DNA from: Bacteroidia bacterium
Lineage (GTDB): Bacteria; Bacteroidota; Bacteroidia; Bacteroidales; Dysgonomonadaceae
Direction of reading: 5' to 3'
DNA: 44,663 bases
Assembly: GCA_030538215.1 (NCBI GenBank)
Contig: JAUNUM010000011.1
Span: forward strand, 1-44,663
Below the pieces are notes generated by a model. The model did no database searches, was not told where the DNA came from, and was given only the letters and a program-made list of their open reading frames with translations. This document shows, in pieces, positions 33,328-42,703 of this stretch (within the stretch, counting starts at the first letter, position 1; every line of letters begins with the position of its first letter). The translations under genes were made by a program, and so were the position numbers.

Positions 33328-35358
33328 CTACAACTCTTCATCAATAGCTGCAATTTTTTTCACCAATAACTCAAGTTCCAATTTTATTTTTTTCATTTTC
33401 TGGTTCATGTCATCAATAAGGTTGTTGCCTTTTTTCGATGAAACAGATAGAAATCCGATATTATTTTCGTAGGTTTGTAATTCTACTTTCATGCGTTCGT
33501 ATTGGCGCATCAGTCTTTCGCGTTCGCGGAAAAGTTGACCTTTGGCATTGCCCGATTTTGCCATATCTGAGATATTCGACTTGAAACTGTCTAATTTTCT
33601 TTCGGTCTTATCAATGTTTAATCTGTCGAATTGCGCTTCGGTAGCATCGTTGAACTCTTTGTATATTTTGTCTTTGGCTTTAAACGGCACATGTCCAATT
33701 CCGTACCATTCGTCCATAAGTTCTCTTAATATTGGTAGTGCTTGTTCGGCAGTAAGTGCTGTATCTAATTTGTTGATTTTCTCAACAACTTCTTTCTTCT
33801 TTTCCAGATTTTTAGCTTCTTCATCGTGCTGAGAAGAGGTGTGAAGTTTCTTTTGTTCAAAGAAGTAATCACAGGCCGAAATAAAACGCTTCCATGTGCT
33901 ATCAACATATTTGCGGGGAACAACTCCAATGGCTTTCCACTCTTTTTGAATGGAAATCATGTCCTGTGTGGTTTTTTTCCAATCCTGACTGTCTTTCAAT
34001 GCTTCGGCACGTTCACAAAGAGTGATTTTCTTTTTCAGATTTTCTTCCATTTCGCCGTGCATCGATTTGTAGAAATCATTTTTGTTACGGAAGAAAAAGT
34101 CGCAAGCAGCACGATAACGATCGTAAATCTTGGTATTCCATTTTTTAGGAACATAACCAATTTCACGCCATTGTTTCTGAATATCAAGAACCTCTTTTAT
34201 TTTATTATTCCAGTCTCTTATAGAATTTAACTTCGAATAATCAATAGCTTCCAGCTTTTCACACAATGCAGTTTTAGCAGTTAGGTTATCTTCTTCTTTT
34301 CCCTTAAGACTTTCGAAATGAGACTGATATTTCTTATTAATAAGTGTTGAAGCCGCTTTGAAACGATTCCATATTTCTTCCCTATCCTTACGGGATACCG
34401 GACCTATATCGCGCCATTCTTGATGCAGATTTTGTAATTGATGAAATGCCGAAACCACATCCGACTCCTCGTCAAGCCTTTCGGCTGCTTCGCAAAGTTC
34501 GGTTTTCAATTCAAAATTTTTCTTGAAGTCGTATTCACGAAATTCGTTATTGATGCGAACCAGATCGTAGAACTTTTCAACATGTCGCTGATATTCTTTC
34601 CAAAGCTCGTTTACTTTTGTCTGTGGAACAAGCTTTATATCGTTCCACTGTTGCTGCAATGAGCGAAATTCCTGATATGTCTTGTTGAAATCTTCCTGAC
34701 TTTGACTTTCGGCAAGATGTTTTACTTGATCAATGATAGCCATTTTTTTGGCAACATTGGCTTCCTTTTCCGCATCTTCGCGGGCAAGAATTTCGGCACG
34801 CTTTTCTTTAATCTTTTGGATTAACTCTTTGCCTTCGTTGTATATTTCAGATTCGCTTGCTACGAAATCGATAGACTCGCCACCCGATTCAAGAAATGCT
34901 GCTTTTTGAGTTTCTGTTTCATTACGAAGCGAACGGTAGAACTGATTTTTCACTTCATCCACCTCTTTTCGTTGAGGATGTTCTGAAGCCAATAAATCGC
35001 GAAGTTTTTGCACAATCTCTTCAACGGACAGCAATTCTGCAGAATCATCATCCGAAACACTGTTTTCATCTACTTCCTCCTCAACGTTTTCTTCCGTTGC
35101 TTCAGGAATTTCAATATCATAATCGATTTCTTCCTTTTCTTCAACAGTAAGTTCTTCTGCTTCTTTTCTTTCCGGCAGATCATTTTCCGGAGTTTTTACT
35201 TCTTCTTTTTCCGAAATTTCAAGAGTTGCTTCTGCTGTTTTTTCTGTTACTTTTTCCTCCGTTGGAAGCACATTAGTAGATTCTTCAACTTTAGCTTCCT
35301 CGTTAACAGGAAGTTTCTCATTTTCAAGATTGTTATTATTCATCAATTCACCCTTCAT
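33328..35358 (-). CDS. DUF349-repeat coiled-coil protein
   Basis: A 676-residue, highly charged protein of unknown function. Residues about 1-130 are Glu-rich and probably disordered. The rest is helical, with about five repeats of ~75 residues marked by (Q/H)xEW(K/R)xIGxVPRK-like motifs (LHQEWRDIGPVSRKD, IQKQWREIGYVPKKW, IQKEWKAIGVVPRKY, MDEWYGIGHVPFKAK). A terminal coiled coil follows. The ATG at 35358 is preferred for a GGGAG Shine-Dalgarno-like sequence 6 nt upstream; 35343 is an alternative. No signal peptide is seen. The family is common in Bacteroidetes, and no biochemical role can be assigned. Confidence 0.85.
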   Translation of the reverse strand: MKGELMNNNNLENEKLPVNEEAKVEESTNVLPTEEKVTEKTAEATLEISEKEEVKTPENDLPERKEAEELTVEEKEEIDYDIEIPEATEENVEEEVDENSVSDDDSAELLSVEEIVQKLRDLLASEHPQRKEVDEVKNQFYRSLRNETETQKAAFLESGGESIDFVASESEIYNEGKELIQKIKEKRAEILAREDAEKEANVAKKMAIIDQVKHLAESQSQEDFNKTYQEFRSLQQQWNDIKLVPQTKVNELWKEYQRHVEKFYDLVRINNEFREYDFKKNFELKTELCEAAERLDEESDVVSAFHQLQNLHQEWRDIGPVSRKDREEIWNRFKAASTLINKKYQSHFESLKGKEEDNLTAKTALCEKLEAIDYSKLNSIRDWNNKIKEVLDIQKQWREIGYVPKKWNTKIYDRYRAACDFFFRNKNDFYKSMHGEMEENLKKKITLCERAEALKDSQDWKKTTQDMISIQKEWKAIGVVPRKYVDSTWKRFISACDYFFEQKKLHTSSQHDEEAKNLEKKKEVVEKINKLDTALTAEQALPILRELMDEWYGIGHVPFKAKDKIYKEFNDATEAQFDRLNIDKTERKLDSFKSNISDMAKSGNAKGQLFRERERLMRQYERMKVELQTYENNIGFLSVSSKKGNNLIDDMNQKMKKIKLELELLVKKIAAIDEEL

Positions 35359-35523
35359 TTTTACTCCCAACCGACATAGTTGGGAAATATCATTTCTTAG
35401 TTATAAAACAAGTTCACGCTCAATTCGTTTAACTTGTGGTACAAATTATATACAAATTAACGTATTTTTTTTCTCATTTCATTGATTTTTGATATTTATT
35501 TAAAGAAACCGTTTTATAATTTG

Positions 35524-35531
35524 TATTTTTG
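35524..35531 (+). promoter_or_regulatory. Candidate -7 element for the small membrane protein gene
   Basis: TATTTTTG matches TAnnTTTG, 80 nt upstream of the ATG at 35611. Confidence 0.4.
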
Positions 35532-35610
35532 TGAGTGAAATAATTTGTTACTCAACACTTAGCATTAAAAACTCAAATCAATTTCTAAAATTAAATAAAA
35601 ACATTGATTT

Positions 35611-36060
35611 ATGGAAGACCTAAAAATAATTTATACTTTACCTTCAAAAGTGAAAATTTTCGCACTGATTGCAGGTGGATTTCTGTTTGCTTTGGCTGTT
35701 GGAATTTCCATCTCTCAGGCTTTAAATAACAAATTCGATTTTCTATTTTACGTTGGAATTGTAGGGACGATTTTAGCAGCGTTGTTAATATTTACAGTAA
35801 CCGTTTGGCGATCTGATCTTATTATCGAAATCGATAACAGTGAGTTTCGGATTAAATTACCCAAACAACGAATAAACGGCTCCATTTTGTGGGAAACCGT
35901 TTCACAACTGGGTATCGGGTTAAGTCATCTGACACTGACTACAACCGGAACCAATTACAAAATAGATCTCGGAAACCTTAAATACAACGATCTAAAAAGA
36001 ATAAAGGCTAAACTGATTGAAGTTTGCGAAGCGAAAAGCATTCCGTACGGGAATGTATAG
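35611..36060 (+). CDS. Hypothetical membrane protein with two helices and a PH-like domain
   Basis: A 149-residue protein I do not recognise by name. It has two hydrophobic helices (about residues 14-35 and 44-66) followed by a soluble beta-rich region of ~80 residues (DLIIEIDNSEFRIKLP, NGSILWETVSQLGIG, YKIDLGNLKYNDLKRIKAKL). That order resembles small bacterial PH-like membrane proteins. It has its own candidate promoter and sits between the divergent DUF349 gene and convergent der. The reading frame is clean and the codon use ordinary, so it is probably a real gene. Confidence 0.75.
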   Translation: MEDLKIIYTLPSKVKIFALIAGGFLFALAVGISISQALNNKFDFLFYVGIVGTILAALLIFTVTVWRSDLIIEIDNSEFRIKLPKQRINGSILWETVSQLGIGLSHLTLTTTGTNYKIDLGNLKYNDLKRIKAKLIEVCEAKSIPYGNV

Positions 36061-36130
36061 ATAATACTTCGCGATAATAGCTACGCTGATAATGTCCCGC
36101 TTTTGCGGAACATTTATCGGCGAAACCATT

Positions 36131-37444
36131 TTATTTTTCTCTAAAAAACACATTTATCGGCGTTCCAGTGAAATTCCAGTTTTCACGCATCCGGTTTTCG
36201 ACAAATCGCTTGTAAGGTTCCTTAATCCATTGAGGAAGATTGCAGAAAAACACAAACGACGGAATTTGAGTATTAGGTAACTGCGTAATGTATTTAACCT
36301 TAACGAATTTACCTTTGTTTGACGGTGGCGGCGTTTTTTCGATAATGGGAAGCATAACTTCGTTAAGTTTGTGCGTGGGCACTTTTTGCTTTTTGTTCTG
36401 ATATACCTCTTTTGCCAAATCCATCACTTTAAGAATTCGTTGCTTAGTCGTGGCCGAACCGAATATGATAGGGAAATCGGTAAAAGGAGCGAAACGATCG
36501 CGAATGACACGCTCGAAATCCCTTATCAGATTATTATCTTTTTCCTCCACTAAATCCCATTTATTAACGAAAACGACTAAACCTTTCCGATTCTTCTGAA
36601 TAAGCGAAAAAATGTTCAAATCCTGGCTTTCGATTCCTCGCGTAGCATCAACCATTAGTATGCAAACATCGGCTTCTTCGATGGCACGAATGGAGCGAAT
36701 AACCGAGAAATATTCCAGGTCTTCTGTCACTTTACCTTTTTTGCGGATTCCGGCCGTATCGATCAGGTAAAAATCCATCCCGAATTTATCGTATCGCGTA
36801 TAAATGGAATCGCGGGTAGTGCCGGCAATTTCGGTTACGATATTACGCTCTTCGCCCATCAATGCATTTACGATAGACGATTTTCCGGCATTGGGACGCC
36901 CAACCACAGCAAACTTAGGAATATCTGCCAACTGTTCTTCTTCACTTTCTTTTTTAAAGAGCGATAGAACGTGATCCAATAAATCGCCCGTTCCCGAACC
37001 GTTGATGGCCGAAATAGAAAAAGGATCGCCCAAACCCAGCGTATAAAATTCAGCCGATTGATGTCCGAGATTAAAGTTATCCGCTTTGTTGGCAACTATA
37101 ACTACCGGTTTGCCGGAACGACGCAACAAATGCGCTACACCGTTATCCAAATCGGTGAGTCCGCTCATCACATCAACAACAAAAAGTATTACATCGGCTT
37201 CTTCAACTGCGATTTGCACTTGTTTGTTAATCTCGTCCTCCATTATATCGTCAGAATTGACAACCCAGCCACCGGTATCGACCAGCGAAAAATCTTTTCC
37301 GCTCCAGTTTACTTTGCCGTACATGCGGTCGCGCGTGGTGCCCGACACATCGGTTACAATAGCCTGACGACTTTGCGTTAACCGATTGAATAACGCTGAT
37401 TTTCCTACATTGGGACGTCCAACAATAGCTACTAAGTTTCTCAT
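36131..37444 (-). CDS. der: Ribosome-assembly GTPase Der (EngA)
   Basis: A 437-residue protein with two tandem GTPase domains followed by a KH-like domain. G1 motifs are [14 protein letters not shown] (residue ~8) and [14 protein letters not shown] (~180). The matching SGTTRD and AGTTRD switch motifs and the NKAD and NKWD G4 motifs are present. It acts in 50S subunit maturation. It lies 91 nt downstream of era in the same direction, so the two ribosome GTPases are probably cotranscribed. Confidence 0.97.
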   Translation of the reverse strand: MRNLVAIVGRPNVGKSALFNRLTQSRQAIVTDVSGTTRDRMYGKVNWSGKDFSLVDTGGWVVNSDDIMEDEINKQVQIAVEEADVILFVVDVMSGLTDLDNGVAHLLRRSGKPVVIVANKADNFNLGHQSAEFYTLGLGDPFSISAINGSGTGDLLDHVLSLFKKESEEEQLADIPKFAVVGRPNAGKSSIVNALMGEERNIVTEIAGTTRDSIYTRYDKFGMDFYLIDTAGIRKKGKVTEDLEYFSVIRSIRAIEEADVCILMVDATRGIESQDLNIFSLIQKNRKGLVVFVNKWDLVEEKDNNLIRDFERVIRDRFAPFTDFPIIFGSATTKQRILKVMDLAKEVYQNKKQKVPTHKLNEVMLPIIEKTPPPSNKGKFVKVKYITQLPNTQIPSFVFFCNLPQWIKEPYKRFVENRMRENWNFTGTPINVFFREK

Positions 37445-37504
37445 ATTTTTTTAGACTATCAGACAAAAGACTTTAGACTTTTATACTAATAGTAGTTTAC
37501 CATT

Positions 37505-37545
37505 TTTTGGTAATTTGTAATTAGTAATTGGTAATTTACTCTAAT
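37505..37545. repeat. Low-complexity GTAATTTGTAATTAG-type repeat between era and der
   Basis: Degenerate units of GTAATT(T/A/G)G fill the era-der gap. They resemble the other low-complexity tracts at 6910 and 15210. Confidence 0.5.
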
Positions 37546-38429
37546 TTATATCCAAAATTCTTCAGCATATTATCCCTGTTTCGCCAGTCTTTTTCCACTT
37601 TCACGTAAAGTTGTAAAAATACTTTTTTCTCGAAAAACAGTTCAATATCTTTTCGCGCCATAGTTCCCAATCTTTTCAACGATTCGCCTTTATGACCGAT
37701 AACAATGCCTTTTTGCGTATCGCGCTCCACCAAAATAATGGCACGGATGCGGATAATATCCGCCTCTTCTTTAAACTCTTCCACCACTACCTCAATGGAG
37801 TATGGAACTTCTTTCTGATAAAGCAGCAGAGCTTTTTCGCGAATAATTTCGTTTACGAAAAAGCGGGCAGGCTTGTCTGTCAACGCATCTTTTTCAAAAT
37901 ATGGCGGCGACTCCGGCAACAACTCAATAACTCGTTTCTTTATCAAGTCGATACTGAAATTGTTTAGCGCCGATATCGGATAAATTTCTGCTTTGGGCAA
38001 CAACTCATGCCACGTTTCAACCATCTTTTCAAGCTCTGCTTGAGTGGTTTGATCTATTTTGTTGATTAGCAGCAAAACAGGCAAGTTCAGTCGCTGCACT
38101 TTGGAAAGGAATTCATCGTTCTTATCGATTTTTTCCACCACATCGGTTACATACAGCAGCACATCAGCGTCATCGAGAGCCGACAACGAAAAGTTCAGCA
38201 TCTGCTCTTGCAACTTGTAATTGGGACGAAGCACACCTGGTGTATCGGAATAAACCACCTGATATTCGGGTGTATTTACAATTCCGATAATCCGATGACG
38301 CGTGGTTTGCGACTTGGGAGTTATTATCGATAACTTTTCGCCCACCAATCGGTTCATCAGCGTGGATTTCCCCACGTTTGGATTTCCTACAATATTTACA
38401 AACCCTGATCTATGATTTTGTTGCTGCAT
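37536..38429 (-). CDS. era: Ribosome-assembly GTPase Era
   Basis: A 297-residue GTPase with an N-terminal Ras-like domain (GNPNVGKSTLMNRL, SQTTRHRI, DTPGVLRP, NKID) and a C-terminal KH RNA-binding domain (about residues 205-297, GHKGESLKRLGTMAR). It binds 16S rRNA near its 3' end during 30S maturation. A minus-strand TATCTTTG (38483-38490) is a likely -7 element; a CCTCTCTCCTAAATCCTCTC repeat fragment lies between it and the start. der follows downstream. Confidence 0.97.
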   Translation of the reverse strand: MQQQNHRSGFVNIVGNPNVGKSTLMNRLVGEKLSIITPKSQTTRHRIIGIVNTPEYQVVYSDTPGVLRPNYKLQEQMLNFSLSALDDADVLLYVTDVVEKIDKNDEFLSKVQRLNLPVLLLINKIDQTTQAELEKMVETWHELLPKAEIYPISALNNFSIDLIKKRVIELLPESPPYFEKDALTDKPARFFVNEIIREKALLLYQKEVPYSIEVVVEEFKEEADIIRIRAIILVERDTQKGIVIGHKGESLKRLGTMARKDIELFFEKKVFLQLYVKVEKDWRNRDNMLKNFGYKLE

Positions 38430-38432
38430 AGC

Positions 38433-38467
38433 CTCTCTCCTAAATCCTCTCTCCTCAAGAGAAAGGA
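38433..38467. repeat. Degenerate CCTCTC-rich repeat fragment in the era leader
   Basis: CCTCTCTCCTAAATCCTCTC followed by GAGAAAGGAC is similar in layout to the CCCCTC fragment at 32743-32772 and the ones near 4371 and 14432. It is part of the era 5' leader if the -7 element at 38483 is used. Confidence 0.55.
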
Positions 38468-38482
38468 CTTTTATTTGAGATG

Positions 38483-38490
38483 CAAAGATA
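38483..38490 (-). promoter_or_regulatory. Candidate -7 element for era-der
   Basis: Minus-strand TATCTTTG matches TAnnTTTG, 53 nt upstream of the era ATG at 38429. Confidence 0.5.
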
Positions 38491-38492
38491 CG

Positions 38493-38521
38493 AAAAAAAG
38501 AGACGCAACAATTGCGTCTCT
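38493..38521 (-). terminator. gcvP terminator of the AGAGACG hairpin family
   Basis: AGAGACGCAA (38499-38508) pairs perfectly with TTGCGTCTCT (38512-38521) around a 3-nt loop. On the minus strand it is followed by six U. It lies about 50 nt past the gcvP stop, after a second small hairpin (38536-38542 with 38553-38559). Confidence 0.8.
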
Positions 38522-38571
38522 CTATTTTTCATTCTAACTTGCCTTTCTGTTAGCAAGTTGGAAATCTCTAT

Positions 38572-41421
38572 TTACATCTGGCACAAACACGCCACCAAAT
38601 TCCTGTCGCCATACGCATTATCTACACGGGCAACATTTACCCAGAATTTGTTCTCGGCAACGAAAGGTAGCGGATAAATGGCTTTACTGCGCGGATAAGT
38701 GTGCTTCCACTCATCGGCAACACATTCGTATTCAGGATGTGGAGCGTTTACCAACACGTTGTCTTCTGCCGTGTATTCGCCACGCGAAACTTCGATGATT
38801 TCTTTATGGATATTCAGCATTGTATCAGCAAATCTGTCTAATTCTGCCAAGCTTTCGCTTTCTGTCGGTTCAATCATCAGCGTGCCATGAACCGGGAATG
38901 ATAATGTTGGTGCATGATATCCGTAATCGATTAATCGCTTGGCAATATCGGTTTCCGAAATTCCTGACACAGATTTCAAGCCACGACATTCCAAAATCAG
39001 CTCATGCCCTACTCTACCGTTAGCTCCCCGATAAACAATTCCGTAGGAATCATTTAATCTTTCGGCTAAATAATTTGCGTTCAGAATAGCTATTTTAGTT
39101 GCTTCCGTTAAGCCTTCGGCTCCCATCATTTTGATGTAACCGTAAGTAATGGCAAGAACGCCGGCGCTACCGTATTGAGCTGCAGAAACGGTATTTACGT
39201 CGGATTCAGACGTTACTGGATGTCCCGGAAGGAACGGTACCAAATGTTCGGCAACGCAAATTGGACCAACGCCCGGACCGCCGCCACCGTGTGGAATAGC
39301 AAATGTTTTATGCAAGTTCAAGTGACAAACATCAGCTCCGATAGTTCCCGGATTGGTAAGCCCAACCTGTGCGTTCATATTGGCTCCATCCATGTAAACC
39401 TGACCGCCGGCTTCGTGAATAATATTACACATTTCGCGAATTTCCACTTCAAAAATACCGTGAGTTGAAGGATACGTGATCATGTATGCCGCCAAATCAT
39501 CGCGATATTCTTCCACTTTTTTGCGTAGATCATCCATATCCACGTTTCCTTTGGTATCTGATGCAACTGTAACGGGATTAAATCCGGCTTGTACCGCACT
39601 CGCCGGATTGGTTCCATGAGCAGACGCCGGAATAAGTACCGTTTTGCGATGTCCTTGTCCGATGCTCTTCAAGTAGCTGGCTATAACCAATAGTCCGGAA
39701 AATTCTCCTGCTGCGCCCGAGTTGGGTTGAAGGCTGGTTCCGGCAAATCCGGTAATCTCTGCCAGCAAAGATTCCAGTTCATTAATCATTTCCTTGTAAC
39801 CTTGTGTTTGATCTTCGGGAGCAAAAGGATGAATTTTTTGGAATCCGGCATGTCCTAACGGAAGAAGTTCCGATGCGGCATTCAATTTCATGGTGCACGA
39901 TCCGAGTGAAATCATGGAGTGAGCCAGCGATATGTCTTTTCTTTCCAGTTTCTTGATGTAACGCATCAATTCGGTTTCGGAATGATAACTATTGAAATTG
40001 GGGTGTGTGAGAAAGCCTGAAGTGCGAAGCTGATCACCTTTTAAGGTTATCTTTTCCGGTAATTCGTCAATCATAAACACTTTTGAGCTTCCTACCGCCA
40101 TGGCAAACACAGCCAAAAGCTCGTGCACACGATAAGCATCGGTAGTTTCATCAATGCTGATACCTATTTCTCCTGTTGCAAAATAACGCAGGTTGATGTT
40201 GCGCATTTCTGCCAAATCTCTTACACTTTCTTGTGAAACGTTTTCGGGCAGCTGCAACTTTAATGTATCGAAATAGACACTGTTAGTTTGCTTAAATCCA
40301 AGCTCTTTCAACTCATCTGCCACCAACGAAGTTACAGAATGAATACGTTTGGCAATATTTTTTAATCCTTCGGGACCGTGGTAAACGGCATAGAACGATG
40401 CCATAGTCGCCAGCAATGCCTGAGCGGTACAAATATTCGATGTAGCTTTTTCACGCTTAATGTGCTGCTCACGAGTTTGTAGCGCCATGCGCAGTGCATC
40501 TTTTCCGTAAGCATCTTTGGAAATACCAATAATTCTTCCCGGAATGTTGCGTTTATACTCATCGCGGGTAGCAAAAAATGCAGCCGATGGACCTCCAAAA
40601 TACATGGGAATTCCAAATCGTTGGCTGCTTCCGAAAGCGATATCGGCTCCCCACTCACCGGGAGGTGTTAGCAAAACAAGCGACATTAAATCGGTTGCAA
40701 CAGCCACTTTACAGTCAGAAGCGTGTGCTTTTTCTACAAAACTGCGATAATCTTCTATATTGCCATCGCTGTTGGGATATTGTACGATAGCACCAAAATA
40801 TTGCTTTTGAGAGTCGAAGTTTTTGTAGTCGCCAACTTCAATGCCAATTTCCACCATTTCCATGCGTGTACGCAAAACAGAAAGCGTTTGTGGAAAAATA
40901 TTCTGATCTACAAAAAGAGTTTCTACGTTATTTTTCACCTGATCGCGGCTGCGTAATCCATACATCATGGATGCAGCTTCGGCAGCAGCAGTGGCTTCGT
41001 CCAATAAAGAACTGTTGGCCAACGGCAGTCCGGTAAGTTCGCTCACTACCGTTTGGAAATTGAGTAAAGCCTCTAATCTTCCTTGCGATATTTCGGCCTG
41101 ATAAGGCGTGTAAGACGTGTACCAAACAGGATTTTCGAATACGTTGCGATAAATTGCTGCCGGAGTAATTGTATCGTACCAACCCATTCCGATATAGGAT
41201 GTGAAAATTTTATTTGCCGATGCTATACGGGCAATATCTTCGCCGTATTCCATTTCGGATTGTGCTTTGGGCAACGATAACGGTTTTTTCAGCCTGATAT
41301 CTGCCGGTATGGTTTGATTAATTAATTCGTCAACCGATGAGACTCCAACGGTTTGCAACATTTTTTCTAAATCTTCGGGCTTAATCCCGATGTGACGAGT
41401 TTTGAAATGCTCCATTTCCAT
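38572..41421 (-). CDS. gcvP: Glycine dehydrogenase (decarboxylating), P protein
   Basis: A 949-residue fused P protein of the glycine cleavage system, a PLP enzyme that decarboxylates glycine and passes the aminomethyl group to the H protein. The N-terminal half begins TRHIGIKPEDLEKML and contains SYIGMGWYDT and LLDEATAAAEA. The C-terminal half carries the PLP Lys in CHLNLHKTFAIPHGGGGPG. Both halves are present in one chain, as usual in this group. gcvT and gcvH are not in the window. The ATG at 41415 is an alternative start. It has a clear terminator downstream. Confidence 0.97.
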   Translation of the reverse strand: MEMEHFKTRHIGIKPEDLEKMLQTVGVSSVDELINQTIPADIRLKKPLSLPKAQSEMEYGEDIARIASANKIFTSYIGMGWYDTITPAAIYRNVFENPVWYTSYTPYQAEISQGRLEALLNFQTVVSELTGLPLANSSLLDEATAAAEAASMMYGLRSRDQVKNNVETLFVDQNIFPQTLSVLRTRMEMVEIGIEVGDYKNFDSQKQYFGAIVQYPNSDGNIEDYRSFVEKAHASDCKVAVATDLMSLVLLTPPGEWGADIAFGSSQRFGIPMYFGGPSAAFFATRDEYKRNIPGRIIGISKDAYGKDALRMALQTREQHIKREKATSNICTAQALLATMASFYAVYHGPEGLKNIAKRIHSVTSLVADELKELGFKQTNSVYFDTLKLQLPENVSQESVRDLAEMRNINLRYFATGEIGISIDETTDAYRVHELLAVFAMAVGSSKVFMIDELPEKITLKGDQLRTSGFLTHPNFNSYHSETELMRYIKKLERKDISLAHSMISLGSCTMKLNAASELLPLGHAGFQKIHPFAPEDQTQGYKEMINELESLLAEITGFAGTSLQPNSGAAGEFSGLLVIASYLKSIGQGHRKTVLIPASAHGTNPASAVQAGFNPVTVASDTKGNVDMDDLRKKVEEYRDDLAAYMITYPSTHGIFEVEIREMCNIIHEAGGQVYMDGANMNAQVGLTNPGTIGADVCHLNLHKTFAIPHGGGGPGVGPICVAEHLVPFLPGHPVTSESDVNTVSAAQYGSAGVLAITYGYIKMMGAEGLTEATKIAILNANYLAERLNDSYGIVYRGANGRVGHELILECRGLKSVSGISETDIAKRLIDYGYHAPTLSFPVHGTLMIEPTESESLAELDRFADTMLNIHKEIIEVSRGEYTAEDNVLVNAPHPEYECVADEWKHTYPRSKAIYPLPFVAENKFWVNVARVDNAYGDRNLVACLCQM

Positions 41422-41427
41422 AAATTA

Positions 41428-41470
41428 TGTATGTTTAAAGTTTAATGTTTGACGTTTGATGTTTAGGGTT
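41428..41470. repeat. Low-complexity GTTTGA/GTTTAA tract upstream of gcvP
   Basis: Repeats of GTTTAAAGTTTAATGTTTGA type, about every 8 nt, lie just upstream of gcvP. They could be a decayed repeat or part of its 5' leader. Confidence 0.5.
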
Positions 41471-41538
41471 CAATTTGAGGACGTATTTAAATAATCTGCT
41501 ATCATTTACTTCCGACTTCGGTCTTCCAACTATTTTTA

Positions 41539-42183
41539 CTATATCCCTACAAAAGGATTGTATTTTTTTTCTTGCCCAACAGTTGTTTTCGGGCCGTGTC
41601 CCGAATAAATTTCTGTTTCATCGGGAAGTGTGAAAAGCTTTGTGCGAATTCCATCGGCAAGCTGCTCAAAACTTCCACCGGGCAAATCAGTACGACCGAT
41701 ACTTCCGTTGAAAAGGACATCGCCCACTACAGCAAATTTTTCTTTTTCGTTGTAAAAAACGATACTCCCGGGCGAGTGTCCCGGAACGTGCAGAATCTTC
41801 AATTGGTGTTCTCCGAAAGTGATTGTATCGTTTTCGGCAAGATAGCCGCCGATTTCGGGCTTATAATCGGTATTAGAATTAAAACCAAACATTTGAAGTT
41901 GTTCCGATAGGTTTACAAGCAGAAATTCATCGTCTTTGTGCACTTGAAGCTTCAAATCAAATTGCGAAGCAATAAAATTTACTCCAAAAATATGATCAAA
42001 ATGCAAGTGAGTATTTACAAGGTGTTTAACCACCAAGTTATTGTCTAATATAAAATTAAGCAGTAATTCTTTCTCATCGGGGAAAAAACACGATGCATCA
42101 ATAATAATACATTCACCGGTTTTATCATACAACACGTAAGTGTTAACACCCAATGGGTTAAATTCGAATATTTTAATTTTCAT
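41539..42183 (-). CDS. MBL-fold metallo-hydrolase (glyoxalase II-like)
   Basis: A 214-residue metallo-beta-lactamase-fold hydrolase. The metal motif HLHFDH is in NTHLHFDHIFG near residue 60. A second ligand set is in HVPGHSPGSI (His) and VVGDVLF (Asp), and the last His in YSGHGPKTTVG. This order fits small glyoxalase II-like or persulfide/thioester hydrolases, but the substrate cannot be assigned. A minus-strand TATATTTG at 42330-42337 is the nearest -7-like element. It is the last ordinary chromosomal gene before the integrated element. Confidence 0.9.
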   Translation of the reverse strand: MKIKIFEFNPLGVNTYVLYDKTGECIIIDASCFFPDEKELLLNFILDNNLVVKHLVNTHLHFDHIFGVNFIASQFDLKLQVHKDDEFLLVNLSEQLQMFGFNSNTDYKPEIGGYLAENDTITFGEHQLKILHVPGHSPGSIVFYNEKEKFAVVGDVLFNGSIGRTDLPGGSFEQLADGIRTKLFTLPDETEIYSGHGPKTTVGQEKKYNPFVGI

Positions 42184-42214
42184 GTGTTTATTTTCTCATC
42201 CTTTACATTATGGT

Positions 42215-42232
42215 TCCCGATAGCTATCGGGA
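42215..42232. repeat. Perfect 18-bp palindrome TCCCGATAGCTATCGGGA
   Basis: A self-complementary 18-mer lies 32 nt upstream of the MBL-fold gene start, within its 5' leader. It could be a repeat element or a dimer binding site. Confidence 0.7.
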
Positions 42233-42329
42233 GAACTCGCAACAATGATGTTCTTGTGTGTAACCAATTTACACGCTCGTTTCATCCATTAGAAAAATTT
42301 TGTTTGTGGAGTATCTCAGATTTCCGATG

Positions 42330-42337
42330 CAAATATA
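42330..42337 (-). promoter_or_regulatory. Candidate -7 element for the MBL-fold hydrolase gene
   Basis: Minus-strand TATATTTG matches TAnnTTTG, 147 nt upstream of the start at 42183, so the leader would contain the 18-bp palindrome. Confidence 0.35.
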
Positions 42338-42531
42338 CAGTTTTCTTTTCAAAATGTGCTGTAAAAAGAAAAGCTATTGCAACTTCATTGCGAAAAAGTG
42401 AAACATAAAATGAGTAAAGCATTACCTCTCTTGAATAAAGCTAAAGTTCTTAATGGTTAAAATTTAATTTATCGATTTCGGGCTCCGTAACTTTTAGGAA
42501 TAATCCGTTTTGTTCCTATCTATAAAAACAA

Positions 42532-42564
42532 AAAAAGACATTCAATCAACTGAATATCTTTTCA
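42532..42564 (-). terminator. Terminator of a disrupted or displaced tRNA gene
   Basis: On the minus strand AAAAGATATTCA pairs over 12 bp (one G-U) with TGAATGTCTTTT and is followed by more U. It lies about 10 nt past the putative tRNA 3' end at 42571-42587. Confidence 0.65.
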
Positions 42565-42570
42565 TAACGA

Positions 42571-42587
42571 GTGGAGAATATCGGACT
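42571..42587 (-). other. Candidate attachment site: tRNA 3'-end fragment
   Basis: Minus-strand AGTCCGATATTCTCCAC looks like the end of a tRNA: T-loop 3' side, T-stem strand CCGAT, acceptor strand ATTCTCC, discriminator A. The rest of the tRNA is missing; sequence upstream on the minus strand diverges at once. A terminator follows, and a tyrosine recombinase gene starts 147 nt away on the other side. This fits one end (attL/attR) of an element integrated into a tRNA gene, with the intact tRNA expected at the far end outside the window. Confidence 0.45.
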
Positions 42588-42703
42588 AACACCTACATTT
42601 TCAATAATATATTTATACTTTCATAAGTGTTTGAAATCAAAACAATAATATTTCAACAAGTTTCACAAATATACACAAATATTCTTTGATATTCCAATAA
42701 ATA

